This document shows positions 15,856 to 24,726 of a DNA stretch of 64,000 nt, in pieces. The notes under the pieces were generated by a model, which was given only the letters and a program-made list of their open reading frames with translations, was not told where the DNA came from and did not search any database. Made by a program: the position numbers and the translations under genes. Positions within the stretch are counted from its first letter, which is position 1. The number at the start of each line of letters is the position of its first letter. The DNA comes from Planctomycetota bacterium (lineage in GTDB: Bacteria; Planctomycetota; UBA1135; GCA-002686595), in the NCBI GenBank assembly GCA_016714045.1, contig JADJNY010000002.1:620001-684000 (forward strand). The letters are read 5' to 3'.

Positions 15856-17823
15856 TCAATCATCCGCGTCGCCGTTCGGGTGGCAGCTGTAGCACGCGTT
15901 GCTGTTCCACGAGTACCCGGTGACGTCGTCGTGCTCGCCCGCCATTTCGCTCTGCGAGTGCGCGTGGCAGCTGACGCACGTGAACTGGCCGTAGTTGCGC
16001 GGGTTGGGGTGGCACTGGGCGCACGTCAGGTTGTCGTGGTCGCCGCTGTTGATCGGGAAGTCGGAGTGGTTGAACGTCGCGCCGTCCCACGTGTCCGTGT
16101 CATGACACGTCTGGCACGTCGTCGGGAACCCCGCGGCGGCGTGGTTCGGCGAGTTCGTCCCGTCGTAGTCCTGCAGGTGGCACGTGGCGCAGCTGCGCGT
16201 GACGCCGGCGTGGTTGAAGTTCGCCGGGGTCCAGCCCGTCGTCCCGTGGCACTGCTGGCACTGGCGCGGGTAGCCGGTCGCGGCGTGCGGCGGCGAGGTC
16301 GTCGCGAGGTAGTCCGCTTCGTGGCACTGCTGGCAACCGCGGGCGACGCCCGCGTGATCGAAGTTCGCGCGCTGCCACGCGACCGTGTTGTGGCACTGCT
16401 CGCACGTCGTCGGGTAGCCGGAGCTCGCGTGGTTGGGCGTCGTCGTCTGCTGGTAGTCCGAGAGGTGGCAAGCCGAGCACGCGCTCGGTGTGCCGCGGTA
16501 CACGCCGCCCGCGTGGCAGCTCGAGCACGCGGCCTGCACGTGAGCCCCCGTGAGCGGGAACGTCGCGTGGTCGAAGGTCGAAGGCGTCCAGTGCGTGGTC
16601 GTGTGGCACGTCTGGCACGTCGTCGGGAAGCCCGCTGCAGCGTGGTTCGGCGTCGACGTCGCGTTGTAGTCGGCCGTGTGGCACTGCACGCAGTTGCGCG
16701 TCACGCCGGCGTGGTCGAACGTCGCACGCGTCCACGCGACGGTGGTGTGGCACTGCTCGCACGTCGTCGGCAGGTTCGCTGCGGCGTGGTCCGGTTGCGT
16801 GGTCCCGTCGTACTCCGACTGGTGGCACGCGACGCAGCTCTGCGGCAATCCCCCGTACACGCCGCCCGCGTGGCAGGCGCTGCAGTCGGCGCGCACGTGC
16901 GCGCCCGTGAGCGGGAAGCCCGAGTGATCGAACGACGACGGCGTCCATCCGGAGGTCGTGTGGCACGTCTCGCACGCCGTCGAGAACCCGGCCGCGGCGT
17001 GCGGCGGCTGCAGCGTCGCGTCGTAGTCCGTCGTATGGCAGCCGGCGCAGTTCGTCGGCGCGCCTTGGTAGATGCCGCCTGCGTGGCACTGCTCGCACGC
17101 GGCGCTCGCGTGCGCGCCCGTCAGCGGGTACGCGCTGTGCGTGAAGCCGCCCTCGCCCCATGTCGTCGACGCATGGCAGCGCTGGCAGCCGTCGACCCAG
17201 CCCTGCGCGGCGTGGTCCGGGCTCGTGGCGCGCGCGAGGTCGGCCGCGTGGCAGTCCTGGCACAGCGTGCTCGTGCGATCGAAGTTGCCCTGCGTCGCGC
17301 CGGCGTGGCAACGCTCGCACGTGACGGCGGAGTGCGAGCCGACGAGCGGGAAGCGCGTCTTCGCGTGCCGCGCGACTTCGCCCTCGGGCTTCCACGTCGT
17401 CTCGCCGTGGCAGTCCGTGCACGAGAGTCCGAGGCGTCCGCGGTGCACGTCCTCGTGGCAGCCGCTGCAACCCTGCGCCGCAAAGACCGCGACCGGGCCG
17501 CGATCGTTGTGGCAGCGCAGGCACTCGGCGCGCGCGTGCGCGCCCTCGAGCGGAACACCGGTCTCCTTCGCATGATCGAAGCGGAAGTCCTTCTTGATCG
17601 CGTGCCAGGAGCCGCCCGCGTGGCACAGCGAGCAGTCGCGCGGGAAGCTGTCGTGCGGCACGACGGGGCCGTGGTCCGCGCTCCATTCCTGCTGCGGACC
17701 CTGCGGGCCGCGCAGGGAGCCGCTGACGGCGCACGCGAAGACGAGGAGCGCGATCGACAAGGCCAGTAGCAGCGCCCGCGCGCGCGCCGTGCTCCGTTCG
17801 TTCTTCGAGTCGTGTCCGTCCAT
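15856..17823 (-). CDS. 25-haem c-type cytochrome lipoprotein
   Basis: This 655-residue protein has 25 CxxCH motifs, extending the plan of the 12- and 16-haem paralogues by repeated modules. Each module has FPLTGAH, a CxxCH with AGGVY or AGGIY, a second CxxCH before DY, and a third in the form TTCQTCHTT or TTCEQCHTT followed by FDH. The lipobox is LVFAC. An SD-like GAGGTGA leads into the ATG at 17823; an in-frame GTG at 17832 is the alternative. The stop of the barrel gene is 10 bases upstream. The product probably lies outside the outer membrane, or spans the barrel, as an extended haem wire. The C-terminus CYSCHPNGDADD matches its 16-haem neighbour. Confidence 0.9.
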   Translation of the reverse strand: MDGHDSKNERSTARARALLLALSIALLVFACAVSGSLRGPQGPQQEWSADHGPVVPHDSFPRDCSLCHAGGSWHAIKKDFRFDHAKETGVPLEGAHARAECLRCHNDRGPVAVFAAQGCSGCHEDVHRGRLGLSCTDCHGETTWKPEGEVARHAKTRFPLVGSHSAVTCERCHAGATQGNFDRTSTLCQDCHAADLARATSPDHAAQGWVDGCQRCHASTTWGEGGFTHSAYPLTGAHASAACEQCHAGGIYQGAPTNCAGCHTTDYDATLQPPHAAAGFSTACETCHTTSGWTPSSFDHSGFPLTGAHVRADCSACHAGGVYGGLPQSCVACHQSEYDGTTQPDHAAANLPTTCEQCHTTVAWTRATFDHAGVTRNCVQCHTADYNATSTPNHAAAGFPTTCQTCHTTTHWTPSTFDHATFPLTGAHVQAACSSCHAGGVYRGTPSACSACHLSDYQQTTTPNHASSGYPTTCEQCHNTVAWQRANFDHAGVARGCQQCHEADYLATTSPPHAATGYPRQCQQCHGTTGWTPANFNHAGVTRSCATCHLQDYDGTNSPNHAAAGFPTTCQTCHDTDTWDGATFNHSDFPINSGDHDNLTCAQCHPNPRNYGQFTCVSCHAHSQSEMAGEHDDVTGYSWNSNACYSCHPNGDADD

Positions 17824-17833
17824 GGTGCTCACC

Positions 17834-19786
17834 TCAGAAGCGCATCTGGAGCATCAGCCCGAGTCCCCACGCGCTCTGCTCGTCGCCGAAGCGCTCCTCG
17901 GCCTGGAGCGACAGGTTCCAGCGGTCGTCGATCGGCAGGTCGAGCGTCCCGTACACCGCGTGGTGCGCGAGCGTCGACTGCTCACCCGTGAAGTCCTTCT
18001 GGTCGAAGTTCGTGAACTCGTACGACAGCATCCCGAACGCGGCGTCCCACGAGCGGCTCGCCGACGCTCGCACTCCTTCGCCGGAGCTGAAGGAGCCGTC
18101 GACGCGGAACACGGACAGCGTCACGGTGCCGCGGTCGTAGAGGAGATCACGCCACGCGATGCCCAGATCGGCCGTCGTGCCGCTGTCGTCCTGGTCTCGC
18201 CACGCGTCGACGCGTCCATCGACGCGCGTCGTCTTCGTGATCTCGTGCGCGAGCGCGATCGAGCCGCGGTCGAGCTCCCCGTCCTGGATCAACGTGGGGG
18301 AGAGACTCGAGAAGTCATCGCGCAGGAGCTCGGGATAGCGGCGGTGCGACGCCGTCGCGGAGACGGTCCAGTCGTCGCGGAAGCGCCAGCGCGCCTGGCT
18401 CGTGATCTCGGTGAGCTCGAAGCCCGCCGACTTGAGCACGTCGTTCGAGTCGTAGTAGTCGATCCACGCGAGGTTGCGCCACGAGAAGGTCTTCGACGGG
18501 CGCCATTCCGCCTCGGCCAGCACGAGACTCCGGTCCTGCTCGCCGTCGTGCCACGTGTTCTGCACCGCGGCGCCGAGGCGCAGCTCTTCCTTCTCGCCGC
18601 GGACGTAGCGGCCGAAGAGCGCGACGCCGACGTCGTGGAAGGAGTTCATCGCGTCCGGGAACGGCTCGGGCAATCCGCCGGCGTTCACGCCGAAGCGACT
18701 CCCGCCCTCGGTGCGTCGCGTCCACTCGACGCCGTCGACGACGCCGAGCGCGGGGAACTCGCGCGCGAGGAAGCGACCCGCCTCGAAGCGCGTCGGCTCG
18801 TCGCGCGTCCCGCCGACCGCGTACGAGAAGCGGCGCAGCACGAAGTCCGTGTCCGTCTGGTCCTCCGCGTCGGGGAACGAGAAGTCGCGCTGCTGCACTT
18901 CGGCGTCGAACGTGAGCTCGCCCCCGGATCCGAACGGGTTCGTGACGCGCACGTCCGTGCCGAGACGACCGTAGAGGTAGCGCTTCGTGCCGCCGACGTC
19001 GTCCGTCGTGTGGTGCAGGTCGAGCCACGCGCGTCCGTGGACCTCGCTGTCGCGCTCTTCGGGGCGCTGACCGAACGCGGGCGCGAGCAACGGGTGCTGC
19101 GCGTTCCAGCTCTCCGGCGGATGCGACCACGGCGGGTGCACGGGCGGCGGCTTCGGCGGCACTTGCGCGGCGTCGGGGCGCTGTGGCTTCGGCGGCGACG
19201 CGACGCCGGCGTCCGCCGGCGGCGTCTCCGGCGGCTTCTCCGGCGGCGCGGGTTCCGCGGGCTTCGGCGCGACGCGCTCGCGCGGCACGAGCACCTCGAC
19301 GCGCACACCGACGGCGACCGTGGGGGAGCCGGGGTCGAGCTCGAGGCGCGCGGAGGAGCGCGCGACGCTGCGGAGCGTGCCCTCGACGCTCGTGACGCCG
19401 GGCGGGTAGAGCACGACGCGGTCGTTCGCTTCGACGTGGTCGTCGCGGCCGAGGTCGACGTAGACGGCGTTGCCGGAGACGGACGTGACCTTGCCCTCGA
19501 GGCGCACGAGGTCCTGCTCGCCGCTCGCGCGAGCGACGGCGGCGTACACCGGCGCGGTGAGTGAGAACGCGGCGCCCGTCACGACGGCGAGGCCGGGCGC
19601 GAGGGCGAGGGCCGGTGCGAGAGCGAATCCCGGCGCGAAGCGGAGGAACGTCCGTTCGCGAAGGGGTGCGGCTGGCCTGCTCGCGAGTGCGACGAGCGGA
19701 GCGCGGCAGAGACGGCGGAGCGCGTGCTCACGGACGGCCTCCTGGCGCTTCGGAATCGGACGACGGTGCTCGTGGTGCGGGCTCAT
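17834..19786 (-). CDS. Outer-membrane beta-barrel protein, putative cytochrome-conduit porin
   Basis: This 650-residue protein has three parts. A basic and then hydrophobic N-terminus about 95 residues long serves as an unusually long signal region. A small periplasmic domain (about 100-165) has repeated LEGKVTSVSG and VYVDLGRDDHV stretches like those of FlgT- or GspC-type beta domains. A Pro-rich linker (about 165-230) leads into about 400 residues of alternating strands ending LQMRF, with the terminal Phe of outer-membrane barrels. The gene sits between two multihaem cytochrome genes, and its ATG overlaps the 26-haem gene stop (ATGA). By position it is the porin of a porin-cytochrome conduit. 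Sequence similarity to MtrB is not evident by eye. Confidence 0.7.
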   Translation of the reverse strand: MSPHHEHRRPIPKRQEAVREHALRRLCRAPLVALASRPAAPLRERTFLRFAPGFALAPALALAPGLAVVTGAAFSLTAPVYAAVARASGEQDLVRLEGKVTSVSGNAVYVDLGRDDHVEANDRVVLYPPGVTSVEGTLRSVARSSARLELDPGSPTVAVGVRVEVLVPRERVAPKPAEPAPPEKPPETPPADAGVASPPKPQRPDAAQVPPKPPPVHPPWSHPPESWNAQHPLLAPAFGQRPEERDSEVHGRAWLDLHHTTDDVGGTKRYLYGRLGTDVRVTNPFGSGGELTFDAEVQQRDFSFPDAEDQTDTDFVLRRFSYAVGGTRDEPTRFEAGRFLAREFPALGVVDGVEWTRRTEGGSRFGVNAGGLPEPFPDAMNSFHDVGVALFGRYVRGEKEELRLGAAVQNTWHDGEQDRSLVLAEAEWRPSKTFSWRNLAWIDYYDSNDVLKSAGFELTEITSQARWRFRDDWTVSATASHRRYPELLRDDFSSLSPTLIQDGELDRGSIALAHEITKTTRVDGRVDAWRDQDDSGTTADLGIAWRDLLYDRGTVTLSVFRVDGSFSSGEGVRASASRSWDAAFGMLSYEFTNFDQKDFTGEQSTLAHHAVYGTLDLPIDDRWNLSLQAEERFGDEQSAWGLGLMLQMRF

Positions 19787-22212
19787 CGCGGCTTCGCTCC
19801 TCGCGGGTCGTGGCAGTCGCCGCAGTTCGTGCCGAGCGGCTTGTAGCGCACCGTCTTGCTCCCGTCGGGCAGCGGAGCGGGGCGGTGGCACGCGGCGCAC
19901 GCGACCTTCGCGTGCGTCTTGTCGAGCGGGTAGCGCGAGTCGCGCTGGTGATCGAACACGAGCGCCTTGAAGTCGGGGCCCGAGACGTGGCAGCGCGCGC
20001 AGTCGGTCGACCCGGCCTTGGCGAACTGCGCCGCGTGCGGGTCGACGTGGCAGTTGGAGCACGCCGTGCCGCGCGCGCGGCCTTGGATCGGATCACGCCC
20101 CGCCGCGGTCGGAACGGGCTCGTGGCACTTCGCGCAGTCGAGCGGCGCGTGCGCGCCGTCGAGCGCGAAACCCGTGAACCGACGGTGGTCGAAGTCCTTC
20201 GTCGCGACGCGGAACGAGTCGACCGTGTGGCAGCGGAGGCAGCCGGTGCGTCCATCGATCTGAGCGGGCGTCGGCGCTCGGTCGAACGCTCCCGCGTGCA
20301 CGTCGACGTGGCAGCTCGTGCACGCAAGAGACGCGACGCTCGCCTTCACGGACGCGCGGCCGAAGCTGCGGCCCTGCGCGTCGGGCTTCGCGGCGCGCGG
20401 GTGGCACGACTCGCAGCTCGCCTTCGCGTGCGCGCCCTCGAGCGGGTACGCGGTCCAGCGCGCGTGGTCGAAGTCCGGGGCGTCGCGGAAGCTCTCGACG
20501 TCGTGGCAGCGAGCGCAGCCGGCCTCTCCGTCGACCACCTTGGGCAGCGCGGGGCCGTCGAACGCTCCCGCGTGGACGTCGGCGTGGCACGTGGCGCACT
20601 GCGTCGTGTCGCCGGGAAAGCGCGCGCTGGCGCGGGCGAACGTGCGCCCGTTCGCTTCGGCCTTCGCGAGCGGCGGGTGGCAGGACGAGCACTCGGCGCG
20701 CGCGTGCGCGCCGTCGAGCGCGATCCCGGTCCAAAGCGCGTGGTCGAACGCTGCCTTCGGCTTCGCGAAGGTGTCGGTCGTGTGGCAGCGTTCGCAGTCT
20801 TGCTTGCCGTCCACGAGCGCGGGGAGCCCGGCGCGCTCGAACACCGGGCCGTGGATGTCGGCGTGGCACGCACGGCAGGCCGAGGCCGTGCCGTGGAAGA
20901 CGCGCGCGGGCTTCGTCTCGCCCTTCACGACCGCGGTGCGCAGCTCGACGTGGCAGCCCGCGCACGCGACGGCTTGGTGCGCGCCCGTCAACGGGAACGC
21001 GGTCCGTTCGTGGAGCGCGAGGTCGAACGCGGCGGGCGCGAAGTGCGCCCTTTCATGGCACGTCGTGCAGGCGGCGCCGGCGAACGCGCCCGTCGTGAAC
21101 TGGCCGAAGTGGGGGTCGCCGTGGCACGCGGCGCAGTCTTGCGCGTCGCGACCGGGGTAGACCTGCTTGAAGCTCTCGAACGTCGCGCGCTCGACGGCCT
21201 CGTCCGCGCGCGCCGCCGGGACGTGGCAGTCCTTGCACTCGAGCTTCCCGTGCGGACCGTCGAGCGGGAACCCGGTCGCCGCGTGCTCGGCCGCCGTGAG
21301 CTGGACCCGCGTGTCGGCGAACGACGCATGGACGGCCGGATGGCACGCTTCGCACGACGCGCCGGGGGCGATCTTGTGCTGGCGGGCCATCTCGGCGACG
21401 AAACTCGGCGCGTGCGGCGATGCGTGGCAGTCCTGGCACGCGCGGGCCGCGATCGAAGGCTCGCTCGCGGGTGCTCCGGCGACGGCGGCCGCCGTGACGC
21501 GCTCCGCTTCGATCGCGTGCGCGCCGTCCTTCGGGTGGCAGTCCGTGCACTTCGGGCCGAGGTGCGAACCGACGAGCGGGAAGCTCGCGACGTGCACGAA
21601 CGTCGCCACCTGCGCGAACGGGAGCTCTTGACCGTGACAGGACGCGCAGTCGGGGAGCTTTCCTTCGTGCACGTCCTCGTGGCACGTCTCGCAGCGCTGG
21701 GACAGGCCGAGGAAGCGCTTCTCGCCTTTCGCCAGCACCGACGCGTCGGCGTGCGCGTGGCACGCCTTGCAGTCGAGCGCCGCGTGCTTGCCCGCGAGTC
21801 CGTAGCTCCAGCCCGGCGCCGAGCCGAGTCGCGCGTGGTCGAACGCCTTCGGGTCGGCGACGCCGGCGAGCGCGAAGACCTGCGGCGACACGAGCTGGAA
21901 CGCGGCGCCGTGGTGCTCGGAGTGGCACGTCGCGCAGCGCGTCGCGTCGCCGTCGAGCGTGCCGTGCAGGCCCGAGCGCGTCGCGAGCTGTCGCGCGATC
22001 TCCGCGTGGCACTGCGAGCACGCGCCAGCCATGCCCGAGTCGTTCGCGCCGGCGTGGCACAGCTCGCAGCCGTCGCCCGCGAGCTCGGGGTCCTGCGCGT
22101 GCACCGCGCTCACGGGTCCGGGCGACGTGCGTCCGCTGTCGAGCCAGACGAGGTAGATCACGAGCAGCGCCGAGGCCAGTCCGATCCACGTGGCGGGCTT
22201 CTTCCAGCGCAT
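19783..22212 (-). CDS. 26-haem c-type cytochrome with N-terminal membrane anchor
   Basis: This 809-residue protein has 26 CxxCH motifs. After the basic MRWKKPATW comes one membrane helix (WIGLASALLVIYLVWLD) without a lipobox, so the protein should be held in the inner membrane with its haems in the periplasm. Modules recur with FPLTGAH or ALDGAHA, a CxxCH, and a CxxCH followed by VDVHAGAFD or similar, and FDHARWT-type stretches that supply distal His ligands. It has a different repeat pattern from the three lipoprotein cytochromes. The start codon overlaps the oxidoreductase stop (TGATG), so the two are coupled. It probably carries electrons from the oxidoreductase to the barrel. Confidence 0.9.
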   Translation of the reverse strand: MRWKKPATWIGLASALLVIYLVWLDSGRTSPGPVSAVHAQDPELAGDGCELCHAGANDSGMAGACSQCHAEIARQLATRSGLHGTLDGDATRCATCHSEHHGAAFQLVSPQVFALAGVADPKAFDHARLGSAPGWSYGLAGKHAALDCKACHAHADASVLAKGEKRFLGLSQRCETCHEDVHEGKLPDCASCHGQELPFAQVATFVHVASFPLVGSHLGPKCTDCHPKDGAHAIEAERVTAAAVAGAPASEPSIAARACQDCHASPHAPSFVAEMARQHKIAPGASCEACHPAVHASFADTRVQLTAAEHAATGFPLDGPHGKLECKDCHVPAARADEAVERATFESFKQVYPGRDAQDCAACHGDPHFGQFTTGAFAGAACTTCHERAHFAPAAFDLALHERTAFPLTGAHQAVACAGCHVELRTAVVKGETKPARVFHGTASACRACHADIHGPVFERAGLPALVDGKQDCERCHTTDTFAKPKAAFDHALWTGIALDGAHARAECSSCHPPLAKAEANGRTFARASARFPGDTTQCATCHADVHAGAFDGPALPKVVDGEAGCARCHDVESFRDAPDFDHARWTAYPLEGAHAKASCESCHPRAAKPDAQGRSFGRASVKASVASLACTSCHVDVHAGAFDRAPTPAQIDGRTGCLRCHTVDSFRVATKDFDHRRFTGFALDGAHAPLDCAKCHEPVPTAAGRDPIQGRARGTACSNCHVDPHAAQFAKAGSTDCARCHVSGPDFKALVFDHQRDSRYPLDKTHAKVACAACHRPAPLPDGSKTVRYKPLGTNCGDCHDPRGAKPR

Positions 22213-24452
22213 CAGGAACCTCCGAACACGGCGTAACGGACCGCGGTGACGACGTGCAGCGCGACGAGGAGCACCATCGCGAGCGCCACCCAGCGATGGA
22301 ACCAGCGCCATGACGCGAGCAGGCCGCGCAGGTCCTCGTAGTGCGCCGCGGTGAGCGCCGTGCGCTGCGCGCGGCGAGCGAGCGAGACGAGCGCGTCGAG
22401 CTGCTCGCCCGCGAGGCCCTCGCGGCGCCCTTCCGCGCGCAGGCGCGCGAGGCTGTCCGAGAGCTTGCGCTGGCTGCGCACGAGCGCGGCGAGGCGCTGG
22501 AAGAACGTGCCCTGCCAGCGACCTTCCGCGATCAAGCGCTGCACTTCCTCGCGGACGCGCTGCGCGAACTCGGGGCGCTGACGGTCCCACTCGCCCGAGA
22601 GCTGCGCGAGGTCCGTCTTGACCTCGTCGAGCGCCAGCTCGCGCCCGTTCGCGGCGCGTGGGACGAACGCGTAGAAGTAGCGGCCGATCGCGCCCGTCAC
22701 GACGAGGAACGCCATCGCCCACAGCGCGTGACCGCCGACGGTGTGCTTGGGTTCCATCGCGCTGTGCACGAGCGCGAAGAGCAGCGCTCCGATGCCCGTC
22801 GCGACGTGCGCGGTCATCCACTGCTGGAGCGAACCCGGGATCCAATCGAACTTCGGCGCTCGGCGCAGCAGGTACGACAGGTTCGCGAGCACGAGGACCG
22901 TCGCCGCGACGCCGAGCGTGAGGCCGATGAAGCTCGTCGGCTTGAGCCATGCGTGCTCGCGCGCGAAGGGCCGCTCCGGCGCATCGAGTCCGTAGTACCC
23001 GCGGAAGACGAACGTCCACGACACCGTCATCAACGTCAGGAACAACGCCACGAGCAGCGCGCGAAACAGGCCGGTGCCCTGCTCCTGGATCGGGAGGCCC
23101 GGGTGCCGTTCCTCGGGGTCGAAGGACACGCCGACCTTCTCGAGCAGCGACTGCGGCGCCTGGCCGCCGGCGAAGACGAAGACCTCGTCGTTCTCGACGA
23201 CGCGGCGCCCGCCGTCCGCGAACGAGAGCACGACGGAGGCGGGGTCGATGCGCTCGACGGAGCTCTCGAGCGCGAGCGAGATGCGTCCCTTCTGCGTCGC
23301 CTCGAGGAGGCGCGCCTCGTTGCGCGACTTGAGGCGCGTGAAGACGCGCTGGCGGTAGGAGAGCGTGACGACGTTGCCCGGCTGTTCGGCGAGGCCGAGC
23401 GCCGCCTCGATCGCGCTGTCGCCGCCGCCGACGACGAGGATGCGGCGCCCCGTGTACGAGTGCGCGTCGAGCAGGTTGTACGCGACCTTCGCGAGCTCCT
23501 CGCCCGGCACGCCGAGCTTGTTCGGCGTCCCGCGCCGGCCGAGCGCGAGGCACACGTTGCGCGCGCGCCAGCGTCCGCTCGTCGTGGTGATCTCGAACGA
23601 GCCGTCCTCGTGCACGGCGAGGTCCTTGAACTCCTCGCCGGTCTGGATCGGGAGCTTCTGCTCGCGCGCCACGCGCGTCCACAGCTCGACGAGCTCCTCC
23701 TTCTCATAGGTGGAGCGCGCCATGCGCCCGGCGAGGGGCAGCTCGACGGGCTGCGTCATGACGAGCTTGCGACGTGGGTACTTCGCGACGGTGCCGCCCA
23801 GGTCGGACTGCTCCAGCGTCACGAAGCGCAGGCCGTGCACCTTCGCCTGGAGCGAGCACGCGAGGCCCGCGGGGCCCGCGCCGACGACGACCAGGTCGAG
23901 CAGGTCGGGGCGCTCGTCCTCGGCGGCCGCGACGCGGCGCGCGACCTCGTCCGCGACGGCGGTCCCGTGCGCGACCGCGGTGCGGATGAGCGCGTAGCCC
24001 GTCACCTCGCCCGCGAGGAAGAGGTTCGTGACGCGCGTCGACTCGAGCTTCTCCGTCAGCACCGGGATGTCGCGCCGGTCGCTCAGGTCGCCGAGCGTGA
24101 TCGCGATCGCGCCGACCGGACAGGCCTCGGCGCAGCGACCGTGGCCGACGCAGCGCGCGCCGTGGAGCACGACGGCCTGGCCGTGGACGAGGCCGAGCAC
24201 GCCGTCCTCGGGGCACGCGTCGACGCAGCTCCCGCAGCCGATGCACTGCGAGAGATCCACCTGCGGGTACTGGAGGCGCGCGCGGTGTGTGTTCTGGCTC
24301 TTCGCCTTGTCGCGTTCGCCGAGCTCCCGCTCGAGCTCCTCGCGCTCGACCTTGCGTTTCCACAAGGTGAGCACGGCGAGGCAGAGCGCGAGCGTCAGCG
24401 CGGCGAGGATCGACCAGCTCAAGCGCGGACCTCCACGCGACGACGCGTCCAC
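22212..24452 (-). CDS. Membrane Fe-S/FAD/NAD(P) oxidoreductase feeding cytochromes
   Basis: This 746-residue protein has, in order: an N-terminal membrane helix (about 13-31); a ferredoxin domain with CIGCGSCVDACP and then CVGHGRCAEACP; a TrxB/YpdA-like flavoprotein domain with VVGAGPAGLA and a second VVGGGDSAIEAALG; and a C-terminal membrane domain with helices at about 445-465, 490-515, 525-550 and 560-580, a soluble helical stretch, and a final helix with HRWVALAMVLLVALHVV whose His residues could bind haem b. In the second cluster motif one Cys is His. The protein could pass electrons from NAD(P)H to quinone or to the 26-haem cytochrome. The start is uncertain: GTG at 24452, or TTG at 24422 with GGAGGT 6 bases upstream. 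Confidence 0.8.
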   Translation of the reverse strand: MDASSRGGPRLSWSILAALTLALCLAVLTLWKRKVEREELERELGERDKAKSQNTHRARLQYPQVDLSQCIGCGSCVDACPEDGVLGLVHGQAVVLHGARCVGHGRCAEACPVGAIAITLGDLSDRRDIPVLTEKLESTRVTNLFLAGEVTGYALIRTAVAHGTAVADEVARRVAAAEDERPDLLDLVVVGAGPAGLACSLQAKVHGLRFVTLEQSDLGGTVAKYPRRKLVMTQPVELPLAGRMARSTYEKEELVELWTRVAREQKLPIQTGEEFKDLAVHEDGSFEITTTSGRWRARNVCLALGRRGTPNKLGVPGEELAKVAYNLLDAHSYTGRRILVVGGGDSAIEAALGLAEQPGNVVTLSYRQRVFTRLKSRNEARLLEATQKGRISLALESSVERIDPASVVLSFADGGRRVVENDEVFVFAGGQAPQSLLEKVGVSFDPEERHPGLPIQEQGTGLFRALLVALFLTLMTVSWTFVFRGYYGLDAPERPFAREHAWLKPTSFIGLTLGVAATVLVLANLSYLLRRAPKFDWIPGSLQQWMTAHVATGIGALLFALVHSAMEPKHTVGGHALWAMAFLVVTGAIGRYFYAFVPRAANGRELALDEVKTDLAQLSGEWDRQRPEFAQRVREEVQRLIAEGRWQGTFFQRLAALVRSQRKLSDSLARLRAEGRREGLAGEQLDALVSLARRAQRTALTAAHYEDLRGLLASWRWFHRWVALAMVLLVALHVVTAVRYAVFGGS

Positions 24453-24726
24453 GGAATGGACACGTCGTGCGGCTCCTGGACGGAGGTCCTCGCTGCGCGG
24501 TGGCGGATCACGGTGCTCTGGGTCTCTCGCTCGGTTGCGTGCGGCGTTCGTGCTCGATCCACGACGCGCGCGCGGCGGAAGACCAAAGGATGTTCCCCAA
24601 GGCCTCCGCGCCGCATGAACTCTCCTTCACGCGCGGTCGCGGCGCTGTGCGAGCGCTCGACGAGCTCCGACGCGTGCGCTCACGCGCGCGTCGGCGTGCC
24701 GCGGCACGGACGCGGACGTCCCGCCG

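Noticed and set aside
17834..19786. Naming the barrel mtrB
   Set aside because: Only context and topology support it; I see no MtrB signature such as an N-terminal CxxC, so no symbol was given.
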